The notes below the pieces were generated by a model. It saw nothing but the letters and a program-made list of their open reading frames with translations, had not been told where the DNA came from and did no database searches. 64,000 nucleotides of DNA from an uncultured Aquimarina sp. Lineage in GTDB: Bacteria; Bacteroidota; Bacteroidia; Flavobacteriales; Flavobacteriaceae. Shown piece by piece: positions 46,313-54,531 of this stretch (position 1 is its first letter; the number at the start of each line of letters is the position of its first letter). Position numbers and translations under genes: made by a program. The stretch is taken from NCBI RefSeq assembly GCF_947500065.1, contig NZ_CANMQT010000002.1:806001-870000 (forward strand), in the 5' to 3' direction.

Positions 46313-47341
46313 ATGAAAAAAAAGAGAATTACCTTAAAGGATATTGCAAAAGAATTCAATGTATCCATTGCGACCGTTTCGAAAGCTCTTAACGATAGTT
46401 ATGAAATTAGTACTAGAACTAAGTCTATGATTCAAGAATATGCAAAAGAGCTTCAATATAAATCTCATAATAGTGTATTTGCCAATGAAAAGCAGAAAAA
46501 CACCAAAACAATAGGAGTAATTATACCTAATATGCTTAATCATTTCTTTACCAAGGTTTTTGTTGGTATCGAAAAGATCGCAACGCAAAAAGGATATAAT
46601 CTTATCACTTGTATTTCTAACGAATCCCGTGAAAAAGAAGTGACGGCTATGGAGCTTCTAAAAAATTCTAATTTAGATGGATTCATATTATCAATTGCCG
46701 AAGAAACTCAAATCAAAAAAGACTTTAGTCATTTTCAGAATGCAATTAATCAGGGTATTCCAATCGTAATGATAGATAGAATAACTGATGAAATAGAATG
46801 CGATAAAGTTATTGTAAATGATGAGGATGGTGCATATAACGCTATTAATTATTTCATCAAAACAGGTTGTGAAAATATCGCAATCGTGTCGAATATACAT
46901 CAACTTAGTGTTGGAAAACTAAGACTAAAAGGCTATAAAAAGGCACTTTTAGAAGCAAATATGCCCATTGATGAAGATTTAATACTTAAGGTTGATGAAT
47001 TCAATGATATTGACACTTTATTAAAAATACTGCTGGATTCAAAAAATGTAGATGCCATATTGTGTCTTGAAGAAGATTCTGCTATTAGCACATTAAAAAT
47101 GGTTATATCTAAGGGATACAAAGTACCAAATGATATTTCTATAATTGGTTTTACTAATGGAATACTTCCTCGTCATGTAACACCACCTATAACTACCATA
47201 AGTCAGCACAGTACGTATCTTGGCGAAGCTGCAACAAAAATTCTAATCGATAAAATAGAAAATGAAAACATAGGAACTTCTTACACAACTAAGGTCATTA
47301 AGACAAATCTTATCGAAAGAGATACTACTAGAAGTCTATAA
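46313..47341 (+). CDS. LacI-family transcriptional regulator
   Basis: The 342-residue protein has an N-terminal LacI helix-turn-helix (TLKDIAKEFNVSIATVSKALN) and hinge. A periplasmic-binding-like effector domain follows (TIGVIIPNMLNHFFTKVFVGIE, GFILSIAEE, DRITDEIECDKVIVNDEDGAYNA, IIGFTNG). It should bind palindromic operators and release or bind them on contact with a sugar. The position between GH11 and the xylose isomerase/transaldolase genes suggests xylose or a xylo-oligosaccharide as signal. It is the only plus-strand gene in a 50 kb stretch, and is convergent with the DUF255 gene with 15 bases between stops. Confidence 0.9.
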   Translation: MKKKRITLKDIAKEFNVSIATVSKALNDSYEISTRTKSMIQEYAKELQYKSHNSVFANEKQKNTKTIGVIIPNMLNHFFTKVFVGIEKIATQKGYNLITCISNESREKEVTAMELLKNSNLDGFILSIAEETQIKKDFSHFQNAINQGIPIVMIDRITDEIECDKVIVNDEDGAYNAINYFIKTGCENIAIVSNIHQLSVGKLRLKGYKKALLEANMPIDEDLILKVDEFNDIDTLLKILLDSKNVDAILCLEEDSAISTLKMVISKGYKVPNDISIIGFTNGILPRHVTPPITTISQHSTYLGEAATKILIDKIENENIGTSYTTKVIKTNLIERDTTRSL

Positions 47342-47356
47342 GTCAAGTTTCTTTAT

Positions 47357-49549
47357 TCATAATTGTTCAATAGCATCTTTAACTTTATTTACTGGAAGTT
47401 TGCACATTCCTTCTTGACAAACGTACACATAGGTATCATCCTTTACGTATTTATTCTTAAATAGTGGGATTTGGCTTTCTTTTATTGCTCCGGCAATAAT
47501 GATATTGGGGATATATATATTATCAAATTCCTTAATAAAACTATCAGCATCTTCTCCAATGATAGCAACCTCATAAAATGGATATACTGAGTGAAGTAGT
47601 AACGAATTCCAATTAGAATAGTTACTAGCATTTTCTTCTATATTTACCAACATCGAGGTTAGCATTTTCTTAGACTTTGCTAATAAATCTCGATCATAAT
47701 ACAAAAGTCCTAAACGAAATTTATTATGTGCTACAACTGAATTTGGAGAAGGTAATACACCATCATTTACCTTAACTATTTTAGAAATTAGCTCATCATT
47801 TGTACTAAATTTATACATCTCCGAAGAACTATCTTTAAATAGTTCTTCTGTTGTTCTATTTAATTGTATTGCTTTTTCCAGATATTTAATATTCATAGTA
47901 GCACTATACAAATCAATATATGCGCTTGTTAAATAAGAGTAATCTTCAATAAAACCATTCGTTTTTTTACTGTTTTTTTTATAAGAATGAATGAGGTTTC
48001 CCTCATTATAACCTTCTTTTTGAATAAAACCTGAAATTGCTTCAGCCTCTTCAAGAAATTCTTTATTTCCCAAAGCCATATAGGCATTAGTATACCCTTT
48101 TATAAGCAATGCGTTCCAAGAAATTATTATTTTATCATCAATACTAGGAACCATTCTTTGCTTTTTTGCTTCACTTAACCTTTTTATCCATTCATTCTTA
48201 TAATCATTTAGATTCTTTAATGAAATCTGCTGTTCATTGGCAAAAGTGCTATCTGTTTTTGATCTATACAAAACATAATTCTTTGTGTCTAATTGATTCT
48301 CTTTTTTTATCCCAAAGTATTCTGAAAAAATAGCATAATCATCTTTTAATAATGATCGTAATTCTTTTTCATTCCAAGTATAGTATTTACCTTCTTCAGA
48401 ATCAGTATCGGCATCCATAGCTGCATAAAACCCTCCTTCTTTATTTTTCATTTCTCGATGTAAAAAAGCAGTTGTCCCTAAAATTACTTCTTTAAATAAC
48501 GGTTTTTTGTAAACTTTAAATGCTTTTGAATATAAACTAAGTAATTGAGCATTGGTATAAAGCATTTTTTCAAAATGAGCAACCTTCCAATATCTATCTG
48601 TACTGTATCTAAAAAAACCTCCGCCAACGTGATCATAAAGACCTCCCAAAGCCATTTTTTCTAAAGTGTTTTCAACATAGTCCAAAATTTCATTATCCTC
48701 TTCTAGTAACGCATAATCCAAAAGAAAATCTAGATTACTAGGCATAATAAACTTAGTTTCGGTTTTCTCTCCACCCCAAATAAGATCCCAGTTTTTTCTC
48801 CAATTTTCTATGCTATTTTGTACAACTGCTTTTGACAGTGAAGCATTTTGTTTTATTGGTTCAATTAAGTTAATTGTTTGTATTCCTGCAGTAACATTTT
48901 CTGCGTAATCTTTTAATTTTTGAGGGTTTTGTTTATATAACTTTACTATCTGTTGTAACGTATTGTTCCATTCCTCCTTGGTGTGGTATGTTCCTCCATA
49001 AATGGGTTTTCCATCTGGTAGTGTTATTACATTTAACGGCCAACCTCCACTTCCTTTCATCAATTGTAGTGCCGTCATATATACCTGATCGACATCAGGT
49101 CTTTCTTCTCTATCTACCTTTATATTTATAAAGTTTTCATTCATTACTTGTGCAATGGATTCATCTGTAAATGTTTCCTCTTCCATCACATGACACCAGT
49201 GACAAGACGAGTATCCTACACTTACCAAAACTAACTTATCCAATTGTTTTGCCTCTGAAAGAGCATCAGTACTCCAAGGTTTCCAATTCACAGGGTTATG
49301 AGCATGTTGCAAAAGGTATGGGCTAGTTTCTTCAATCAATTGATTAGTATACTTATGAGTATCTATCGCTACTTTTTTTTTGCAAGAACACAGCAGCAAT
49401 AAAACCGAAAAGAATATTAATGAAAATCTATTCTCTTTATACTGGATATATCTTTTTATTTCTGTTACGGAAACCCTCATTAACATGCAATTTAGTGTTT
49501 TCAATAATATCTTAGATACAAGTAAAATTAAAACTAGTTTTGTTCTCAT
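47357..49549 (-). CDS. Thioredoxin-domain DUF255 (YyaL/SPATA20-like) lipoprotein
   Basis: The annotated frame begins at ATG 49549; starts at 49486 or 49480 give a more usual lipoprotein signal (lipobox LLLCSC). A thioredoxin-like domain (about 65-220 of the long form) holds [14 protein letters not shown], a CxxC-type pair, and [23 protein letters not shown]. An (alpha/alpha)6 barrel-like region fills the rest ([33 protein letters not shown]). The family is widely conserved, with its function poorly understood. It lies between the LacI gene and transaldolase, an odd place within xylose genes; no functional link is evident. Confidence 0.85.
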   Translation of the reverse strand: MRTKLVLILLVSKILLKTLNCMLMRVSVTEIKRYIQYKENRFSLIFFSVLLLLCSCKKKVAIDTHKYTNQLIEETSPYLLQHAHNPVNWKPWSTDALSEAKQLDKLVLVSVGYSSCHWCHVMEEETFTDESIAQVMNENFINIKVDREERPDVDQVYMTALQLMKGSGGWPLNVITLPDGKPIYGGTYHTKEEWNNTLQQIVKLYKQNPQKLKDYAENVTAGIQTINLIEPIKQNASLSKAVVQNSIENWRKNWDLIWGGEKTETKFIMPSNLDFLLDYALLEEDNEILDYVENTLEKMALGGLYDHVGGGFFRYSTDRYWKVAHFEKMLYTNAQLLSLYSKAFKVYKKPLFKEVILGTTAFLHREMKNKEGGFYAAMDADTDSEEGKYYTWNEKELRSLLKDDYAIFSEYFGIKKENQLDTKNYVLYRSKTDSTFANEQQISLKNLNDYKNEWIKRLSEAKKQRMVPSIDDKIIISWNALLIKGYTNAYMALGNKEFLEEAEAISGFIQKEGYNEGNLIHSYKKNSKKTNGFIEDYSYLTSAYIDLYSATMNIKYLEKAIQLNRTTEELFKDSSSEMYKFSTNDELISKIVKVNDGVLPSPNSVVAHNKFRLGLLYYDRDLLAKSKKMLTSMLVNIEENASNYSNWNSLLLHSVYPFYEVAIIGEDADSFIKEFDNIYIPNIIIAGAIKESQIPLFKNKYVKDDTYVYVCQEGMCKLPVNKVKDAIEQL

Positions 49550-49658
49550 AATACTCTCCTGTCTTTAGTAATGATGAAGGGAAGTGACTATGATTAAGCG
49601 CATCGGGATAATTCTGGTTTTCAAGAATATTCAGGTGTGTTATTGTCTCATAGTTGTA

Positions 49659-50312
49659 TTAATTTCCTTTCTCATAATCCTCCAAGAATTTTGCTAAACC
49701 TATATCAGTTAAAGGATGATTTAATAAACCTGTTATCGATGACAAAGGTCCAGTCATTACATCAGCTCCTATTTTAGCGCAATCTATTACGTGCATCGTA
49801 TGTCTAATAGATGCTGCAAGAATTTTAGTTTCAAAACCATAATTATTATAGATGTGTCTTATCTCTGATATCAGATGGAGTCCATCCGTAGAAATATCAT
49901 CTAATCTTCCAAGAAAAGGAGATACATACGTTGCACCTGCTTTTGCAGCAAGTATGGCTTGTCCAGCAGAAAACACTAAAGTAACATTGGTTCTTATACC
50001 TTTATCCGAAAAATATTTACACGCCTTTATACCATCCTTTATCATAGGAAGTTTTACCACAATCTGCGGATGTAAAGCTGCCAGTATTTCACCCTCCTTT
50101 ATCATTCCTTCAAAATCAGTGGATATTACTTCTGCAGAGACATCTCCATCAACTATGTTACATATTTTTTTATAGTGATCAATTATGTTTTGTTTTCCTG
50201 TAATATCCTCTTTTGCCATTAGTGATGGATTCGTGGTTACTCCATCTAAAACCCCTAAAGACTGGGCTTCAGATATTTGATCCAAATTAGCTGTATCAAT
50301 AAAAAATTTCAT
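49659..50312 (-). CDS. Transaldolase, short (FSA/TalC-like) type
   Basis: The true start is ATG 50312 ([13 protein letters not shown]), giving 217 residues; a longer open frame reaching 50420 overlaps xylA and lacks homology to the family. Motifs are [26 protein letters not shown] with the Schiff-base Lys, [25 protein letters not shown] and [13 protein letters not shown]. It interconverts sedoheptulose-7-phosphate and glyceraldehyde-3-phosphate with erythrose-4-phosphate and fructose-6-phosphate, so it feeds xylulose-5-phosphate from xylose into glycolysis. The start lies 44 bases past the xylA stop on the same strand, consistent with one operon. Confidence 0.92.
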   Translation of the reverse strand: MKFFIDTANLDQISEAQSLGVLDGVTTNPSLMAKEDITGKQNIIDHYKKICNIVDGDVSAEVISTDFEGMIKEGEILAALHPQIVVKLPMIKDGIKACKYFSDKGIRTNVTLVFSAGQAILAAKAGATYVSPFLGRLDDISTDGLHLISEIRHIYNNYGFETKILAASIRHTMHVIDCAKIGADVMTGPLSSITGLLNHPLTDIGLAKFLEDYEKGN

Positions 50313-50355
50313 ACTCTTTTTTTCTATATAAGATGTTATGAACTCAAACGGTTCA

Positions 50356-51681
50356 TTAAATGTATTGATTAATAATATTCTCAAATAACTCCTGCTTTCC
50401 GCTTTGCAAAGAAAGCTCACCGTTATCCGATGCTATTTCATACAAGTCTTTCAAGTTTAATGCTCCATTTTCAAAATCTTTCCCTTTTCCTGTATCAAAA
50501 GAGCTATATCTATCTGTTCTTAATTTTTCGTACGATGACGAAGAAATTATCTTATCTGCCGTAATTAAACCTCGTGCAAAGGTATCTGCTCCTCCAATAT
50601 GCGCTAAGAATACATCCTCCATATCAGTAGAGTTTCTTCTAATTTTTGCATCAAAATTAACTCCTCCTCCTTGAAGTCCACCTGCTTTTAAAAATACTAA
50701 CATCGCTTCTGTTACTTCTAAAATATTATTAGGAAACTGATCTGTATCCCATCCATTTTGATAATCACCTCTGTTTGCATCTATACTTCCTAGCATTCCT
50801 GCACTTGAAGCAACTTCTATCTCATGCTGAAATGTATGCTGTGCTAAGGTCGCATGATTTACTTCTATATTTATCTTAAAATCTTTGTCTAATCCATGTT
50901 CTTTAAGAAACCCTATAGAAGTAGCCGTATCAAAATCATATTGATGTTTAGTAGGCTCCATTGGTTTAGGTTCAATGAAAAAAGTTCCTTTAAACCCTTG
51001 CGCTCTTGCATAATCTCTAGATATGGTTAAAAATTGAGCCAGATGATCTAATTCTCTCTTCATATCGGTGTTAAGCAAAGACATATAACCTTCTCTTCCT
51101 CCCCAAAACACATAATTCTCACCATCTAATGCTATCGTTGCATCAAGTGCTAATTTAACTTGTCCACCAGCTCTCGCCAATACATTAAAATCAGGATTGG
51201 TTGCAGCTCCATTCATATATCTAGGATTAGAAAAACAATTTGCAGTACCCCATAATAATTTAATCCCCGATTCCTTTTTCTTCTGTTTCAGGTAATCTGT
51301 TATAGTAGCTACTCTTTTTTCTGATTCAGAAAATGTAGGTCCCTCTTGTATCAAATCGAAATCGTGAAAGCAGAAATAATCAAATCCCATTTTAGTAATA
51401 AATTCGAATGCAGCATCTGCTTTGTCTTTTGCTGCTTGAATGGGATCTGAAGATTGATCCCAAGCAAAATTTTGCGTTCCCCATCCAAATGGATCCGCTC
51501 CTTGACCACAGAAGGTATGCCAATAAGCAATCGCAAATTTAAAATGTTCTCTCAACGTTTTTCCAGCAACAATTCTCTCTGGTTCATAATATTTATATGC
51601 TAAAGGATTGTCTGATTCTTTTCCTTCAAATTTAATTTCACCTATTCCCTTAAAATATTCCTTATCTCCTAGTAAAACCAT
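50356..51681 (-). CDS. xylA: Xylose isomerase
   Basis: The 441-residue protein is a full-length class II xylose isomerase. Marks are the N-terminal [35 protein letters not shown], the catalytic His region [46 protein letters not shown] with the metal Glu, [15 protein letters not shown] and [20 protein letters not shown]. It converts D-xylose to D-xylulose in the cytoplasm using divalent metal. Its ATG overlaps the stop of a short upstream ORF (TAATG) that looks like the tail of xylulokinase. Transaldolase follows. Expression is probably tied to the inverted half-sites at 51886-51911. Confidence 0.96.
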   Translation of the reverse strand: MVLLGDKEYFKGIGEIKFEGKESDNPLAYKYYEPERIVAGKTLREHFKFAIAYWHTFCGQGADPFGWGTQNFAWDQSSDPIQAAKDKADAAFEFITKMGFDYFCFHDFDLIQEGPTFSESEKRVATITDYLKQKKKESGIKLLWGTANCFSNPRYMNGAATNPDFNVLARAGGQVKLALDATIALDGENYVFWGGREGYMSLLNTDMKRELDHLAQFLTISRDYARAQGFKGTFFIEPKPMEPTKHQYDFDTATSIGFLKEHGLDKDFKINIEVNHATLAQHTFQHEIEVASSAGMLGSIDANRGDYQNGWDTDQFPNNILEVTEAMLVFLKAGGLQGGGVNFDAKIRRNSTDMEDVFLAHIGGADTFARGLITADKIISSSSYEKLRTDRYSSFDTGKGKDFENGALNLKDLYEIASDNGELSLQSGKQELFENIINQYI

Positions 51682-51869
51682 TATTTATCTTTTAAAATTC
51701 TATTTAATTCATTTTTCCATCTTTGATAGGCCAACTGATAATCATAACTATTATGTAAAGGATGAGATGTCATTACCCTATCATTATTAGTTATCATACC
51801 TCCGATATCATCAAATGATCCTTTCGTTATTGGATATAAAAATCTAAAATCTATTATGATTACAATCAA
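51681..51869 (-). pseudogene. xylB: Remnant of a xylulokinase gene (C-terminal end only)
   Basis: A 62-codon frame with only a TTG start ends in TAATG overlap with xylA. Its last 20 residues (DYQLAYQRWKNELNRIL) look like the C-terminal helix of xylulokinases, which close with a YQxAYxRWK-type segment. In Bacteroides, xylulokinase lies directly upstream of xylose isomerase. The first dozen residues (IVIIIDFRF) look like read-in from junction DNA, and an in-frame stop lies three codons upstream. No kinase nucleotide or sugar motifs are found anywhere in the window. The identification rests on a short match plus position, so it is moderate; a small real gene of other function is the alternative. 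Confidence 0.5.
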
Positions 51870-51885
51870 GAAGTCTTATAGATGA

Positions 51886-51911
51886 ACGAAAACTCTCAAG
51901 CAAATTTTCGT
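51886..51911. promoter_or_regulatory. Inverted half-sites ACGAAAA / TTTTCGT upstream of xylA
   Basis: The arms at 51886-51892 and 51905-51911 are separated by 12 bases. Each arm equals the arm of the palindrome beside the LacI gene (45928-45944). The location is just before the remnant ORF and xylA, so it could be the operator of the xylose operon. Confidence 0.4.
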
Positions 51912-52181
51912 AAAAAGGAATAACAAAAGATCTCTCTGACACTTCAAGACAACCTTAAAAGTATCAGCAATAGAAAAAGAAAATAATACTTTTTAAGTAT
52001 AGCTTTGTATATTTCTAATAAGCATATATTAAAATAAAGTTATTCACGTCATTGATTATTCAGGCTCATAAACAGAAGGTCGCCGGCTCGATTTCCGTTC
52101 CCTTCACTATCAAAGACAGAACTTTACATTTCTATTAAGCTTTTTTTAACCCTAGTACAGAATAAGATGGGTCTTAGAATA
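51912..52181. other. Non-coding junction between the xylose genes and the molybdoenzyme operon
   Basis: I see no gene in these 270 bases, which end at the SDR stop. They carry the tRNA-like fragment at 52061-52109 and otherwise AT-rich sequence. This looks like a recombination junction rather than a promoter region. Confidence 0.5.
52061..52109 (+). pseudogene. Decayed 3' half of a tRNA-Met(CAT)-like gene
   Basis: The sequence has GGCTCATAA, the anticodon loop of initiator tRNA-Met, followed by GAAGGTCG, then CCGG-type T-arm bases with a CTCGATT loop, and a CCCTTCACTA acceptor-like end. Over about 49 bases it resembles the 3' half of bacterial tRNA-fMet, but the anticodon and T stems carry mismatches and one extra T. 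No 5' half precedes it. It is not a functional tRNA. Such 3' fragments are typical traces of integration into a tRNA gene. Confidence 0.5.
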
Positions 52182-52871
52182 TCATTTATCTTGTAGTAAA
52201 TTACTTTTGTTCTCATGGTACAAAGTTTCAGTGTTCCAACTATCAGAATTTGTGTTGAAAAGATTCCAATACACTTCGGCAATTTTATCTGGATCATAAA
52301 AAGTTCCTACTGCTACGAAACCCATGATGGTTAAGGTTCCTATCTGGATTTTTTCTGATTGGACTTCTTGTGACAACAATTTTACTAAAGTCAACAACGC
52401 AGCTTTTCCAATACTAAGTGAAGCATAATCCTCATGCGGATAATGGGCAAGTCCACCACCTGTAAACAATAGCTTGCCTCCACCATTATTAATCATATTA
52501 GGTAGCGCAATTTTGGTGACCCTTAGAGCACCCATCACATTGATATCGAAATCTTTATGAAAATCATCAGTGCTATAGCTCAGTGCAGTTCCTCCTGAGG
52601 CCTTAAAAGCATTATACAATACCATTTTAGGTGCACCTTGTTTGATGACAGCCAGATTGATTTGATGCTCCAGCATTTTATAGTTACTACTATCTGCCTC
52701 GAAGACCGAATTACGGATTCCTAGCTTGTTCAGTTCTGCACTATATTGTATGAGCTTGTCAGCAGAACGTGAAATCAAAGAGATTACATAACCTTCCTTT
52801 CCGAATTTTTTAGCGACCGACATGCTGATTCCCGGACCCGCTCCTACTATGATAATATGTTTACTTTTCAT
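52182..52871 (-). CDS. Atypical short-chain dehydrogenase/reductase
   Basis: The 229-residue protein has a Rossmann start IIIVGAGPGISMSVAKKFGKEG (SDR-like GxGxG variant), SRSADKL, a DINVMGAL segment and LLFTGGGLAHYP. At the catalytic position the text reads YASLSIGKAAL, so the usual YxxxK spacing is not met: the Lys is present, but the Tyr is not four residues before it. It could use a shifted Tyr or be a non-catalytic or altered SDR. It is last in the molybdoenzyme operon, 107 bases after xdhC. A role in reducing or oxidising a pathway intermediate is plausible; the substrate is unknown. Confidence 0.8.
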   Translation of the reverse strand: MKSKHIIIVGAGPGISMSVAKKFGKEGYVISLISRSADKLIQYSAELNKLGIRNSVFEADSSNYKMLEHQINLAVIKQGAPKMVLYNAFKASGGTALSYSTDDFHKDFDINVMGALRVTKIALPNMINNGGGKLLFTGGGLAHYPHEDYASLSIGKAALLTLVKLLSQEVQSEKIQIGTLTIMGFVAVGTFYDPDKIAEVYWNLFNTNSDSWNTETLYHENKSNLLQDK

Positions 52872-52978
52872 ACTTTTTCTATAGTCTTTTAATACATAGT
52901 TTTACTTCTAGTGTTTTTATATCTTCTGTTAGTGTACTTATACTTATTTACCATTTATTTTATTTATATGTGCTGAAA

Positions 52979-53989
52979 TTATCCTACAAAACTTGTGTCC
53001 AGTGTTACTGAACCTTTGTTACTCATTATTGATGTTATTTCAGCTATTATTGAAACAGCGATTTCCTCTGGAGTTTCTGCGCCTATAGGTAGTCCTGCAG
53101 GACTATAAATGCAGTCCAAAAAAGACAATTCGGCATTTGGCAAAAAATCTAGTATCTGATTTTCTAATTGCATTTTCCGCTTGGTAGACCCCAATATACC
53201 TATATATTTAGGTGGAGCAGGAGCCAATTTTAATAAGTACTGAAAATCTTGAGAGAAACTATGTGTCATTAATACAACTGATGTATATGAATCAATAAAA
53301 TTAAAATTGATCGTTTCAGGAGGTTCGAATTTTACGGCTTTTGCACCAAGGAAATTAATTCTGTTTTCAGGGTTTTTACTAGATGTTATAACGATAACAT
53401 TCCAGCCTAAAAATGAAGCAGCTCTACAGAGTTTTATTGCATCGTGTTCAGAGCCGATAATTACAAGCTGAATATCAGGATTGATGGTCTGATTAAACTT
53501 TTCAAAATAATTTTCTTCAGGAAGAACAAAATATTGATTAATTGAAATTTCTATCCCTTTGATATAAAAGAGGGATCCGAAATTGCCCTCGATTTCATCC
53601 ATTTTTCTATAAAAAGAGACGATTTCAAAAGATTCCCTTTTTTCAATTGTATTTAAAATTAATAAACAATCATTCTTATCTAAATGAAAAGGCTCAATCA
53701 AAATATATAAAAATCCTTCGCATCCTAATTTATATCTTCCATCATAGGAAATCACTTTAGATATATTTTTATCGAAAACACTAAGAGCACTGCGATATAA
53801 CTGCTTTTCTACACAACCGCCGCTTATGGCTCCCATCATAGTACCATCTTGAGCGATTACCATTCTCACACCTTGTTTCCTGTAAGAAGAGCCATCTAAT
53901 CCAACTAATGAGACCAAAACTGTTTTGATCCCCTTGTTTTCTGAATCTTGATAAAAGTTTAAGATGTTCTTTAGCTCAAATGATTTCAT
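52979..53989 (-). CDS. XdhC/CoxI family molybdoenzyme maturation factor
   Basis: The 336-residue protein has the XdhC_CoxI N-terminal domain (VLVSLVGLDGSSYRKQGVRMVI, GAISGGCVEKQL, CEGFLYILIEP). A C-terminal Rossmann domain follows (LVIIGSEHDAIKLCRAASFLGW, SVVLMTHSFSQDFQYLLKLAP, YIGILGSTKRK and IYSPAGLPIGAETPEEIAVSI). XdhC-type proteins bind and sulfurate the molybdenum cofactor and load it into xanthine-oxidase-family enzymes. The gene lies 74 bases after the [2Fe-2S] subunit, so it should mature the adjacent oxidoreductase. Confidence 0.92.
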   Translation of the reverse strand: MKSFELKNILNFYQDSENKGIKTVLVSLVGLDGSSYRKQGVRMVIAQDGTMMGAISGGCVEKQLYRSALSVFDKNISKVISYDGRYKLGCEGFLYILIEPFHLDKNDCLLILNTIEKRESFEIVSFYRKMDEIEGNFGSLFYIKGIEISINQYFVLPEENYFEKFNQTINPDIQLVIIGSEHDAIKLCRAASFLGWNVIVITSSKNPENRINFLGAKAVKFEPPETINFNFIDSYTSVVLMTHSFSQDFQYLLKLAPAPPKYIGILGSTKRKMQLENQILDFLPNAELSFLDCIYSPAGLPIGAETPEEIAVSIIAEITSIMSNKGSVTLDTSFVG

Positions 53990-54063
53990 CGGGTCTTAAA
54001 TAATTAGTTTTAGCAATCCAGAAAAAATAGATTATATATTCTAAGTTGGTTTGCTTTTCAATT

Positions 54064-54531
54064 TTAATTCCGTTCTTTTTTTATTAATTCTGCTGATTTG
54101 TGTATAGCCTTTCTTACTCTACTATAAGTTCCACATCTACATAGATTGGTTACAGAGTTATTAATATCTTCATCACTTGGGTTTGGTTTTTTTTCTAACA
54201 GTTTGACTGCAGACATTATAAAGCCGGATTGACAATACCCACATTGAGGTACCTGTTCTTCTATCCAAGCTTTTTGTACAGGATGCAATTTTTGTCCATC
54301 AGAAATTCCTTCGATAGTTGTAATTGATTTATTTGCTGCATACTTAAGAGGGAATGAACAGGACCGTACCACTTGGTCTTCTACATGCACTGAGCAAGCA
54401 CCACAAAATGCTTTACCACAGCCAAATTTTGTTCCCTTGAGGCCTACACTATCTCTAATCACCCATAGTAACGGAGTTTCCGGATCATCTTGGACTTCTG
54501 TAATTGTACCATTTATTTTGAATTTTATCAT
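54064..54531 (-). CDS. [2Fe-2S] subunit of a xanthine-oxidase-family (IorA-like) oxidoreductase
   Basis: This is a 155-residue two-domain iron-sulfur protein. The plant-type ferredoxin centre has Cys in [15 protein letters not shown] and the later VRSCSF. The second centre has Cys in QCGYCQSGF and [14 protein letters not shown]. The layout is that of the small subunit of isoquinoline 1-oxidoreductase and carbon-monoxide-dehydrogenase-like enzymes. It passes electrons from the molybdenum centre to the downstream acceptor. There is a four-base overlap with the large-subunit gene (ATGA). The large subunit carries the Tat signal, so this subunit is presumably co-exported with it. Confidence 0.94.
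   Translation of the reverse strand: MIKFKINGTITEVQDDPETPLLWVIRDSVGLKGTKFGCGKAFCGACSVHVEDQVVRSCSFPLKYAANKSITTIEGISDGQKLHPVQKAWIEEQVPQCGYCQSGFIMSAVKLLEKKPNPSDEDINNSVTNLCRCGTYSRVRKAIHKSAELIKKERN

Noticed and set aside
50313..50420. Longer N-terminus of transaldolase
   Set aside because: The extra 36 codons overlap the end of xylA and show no family similarity; the conserved start [10 protein letters not shown] is at 50312.
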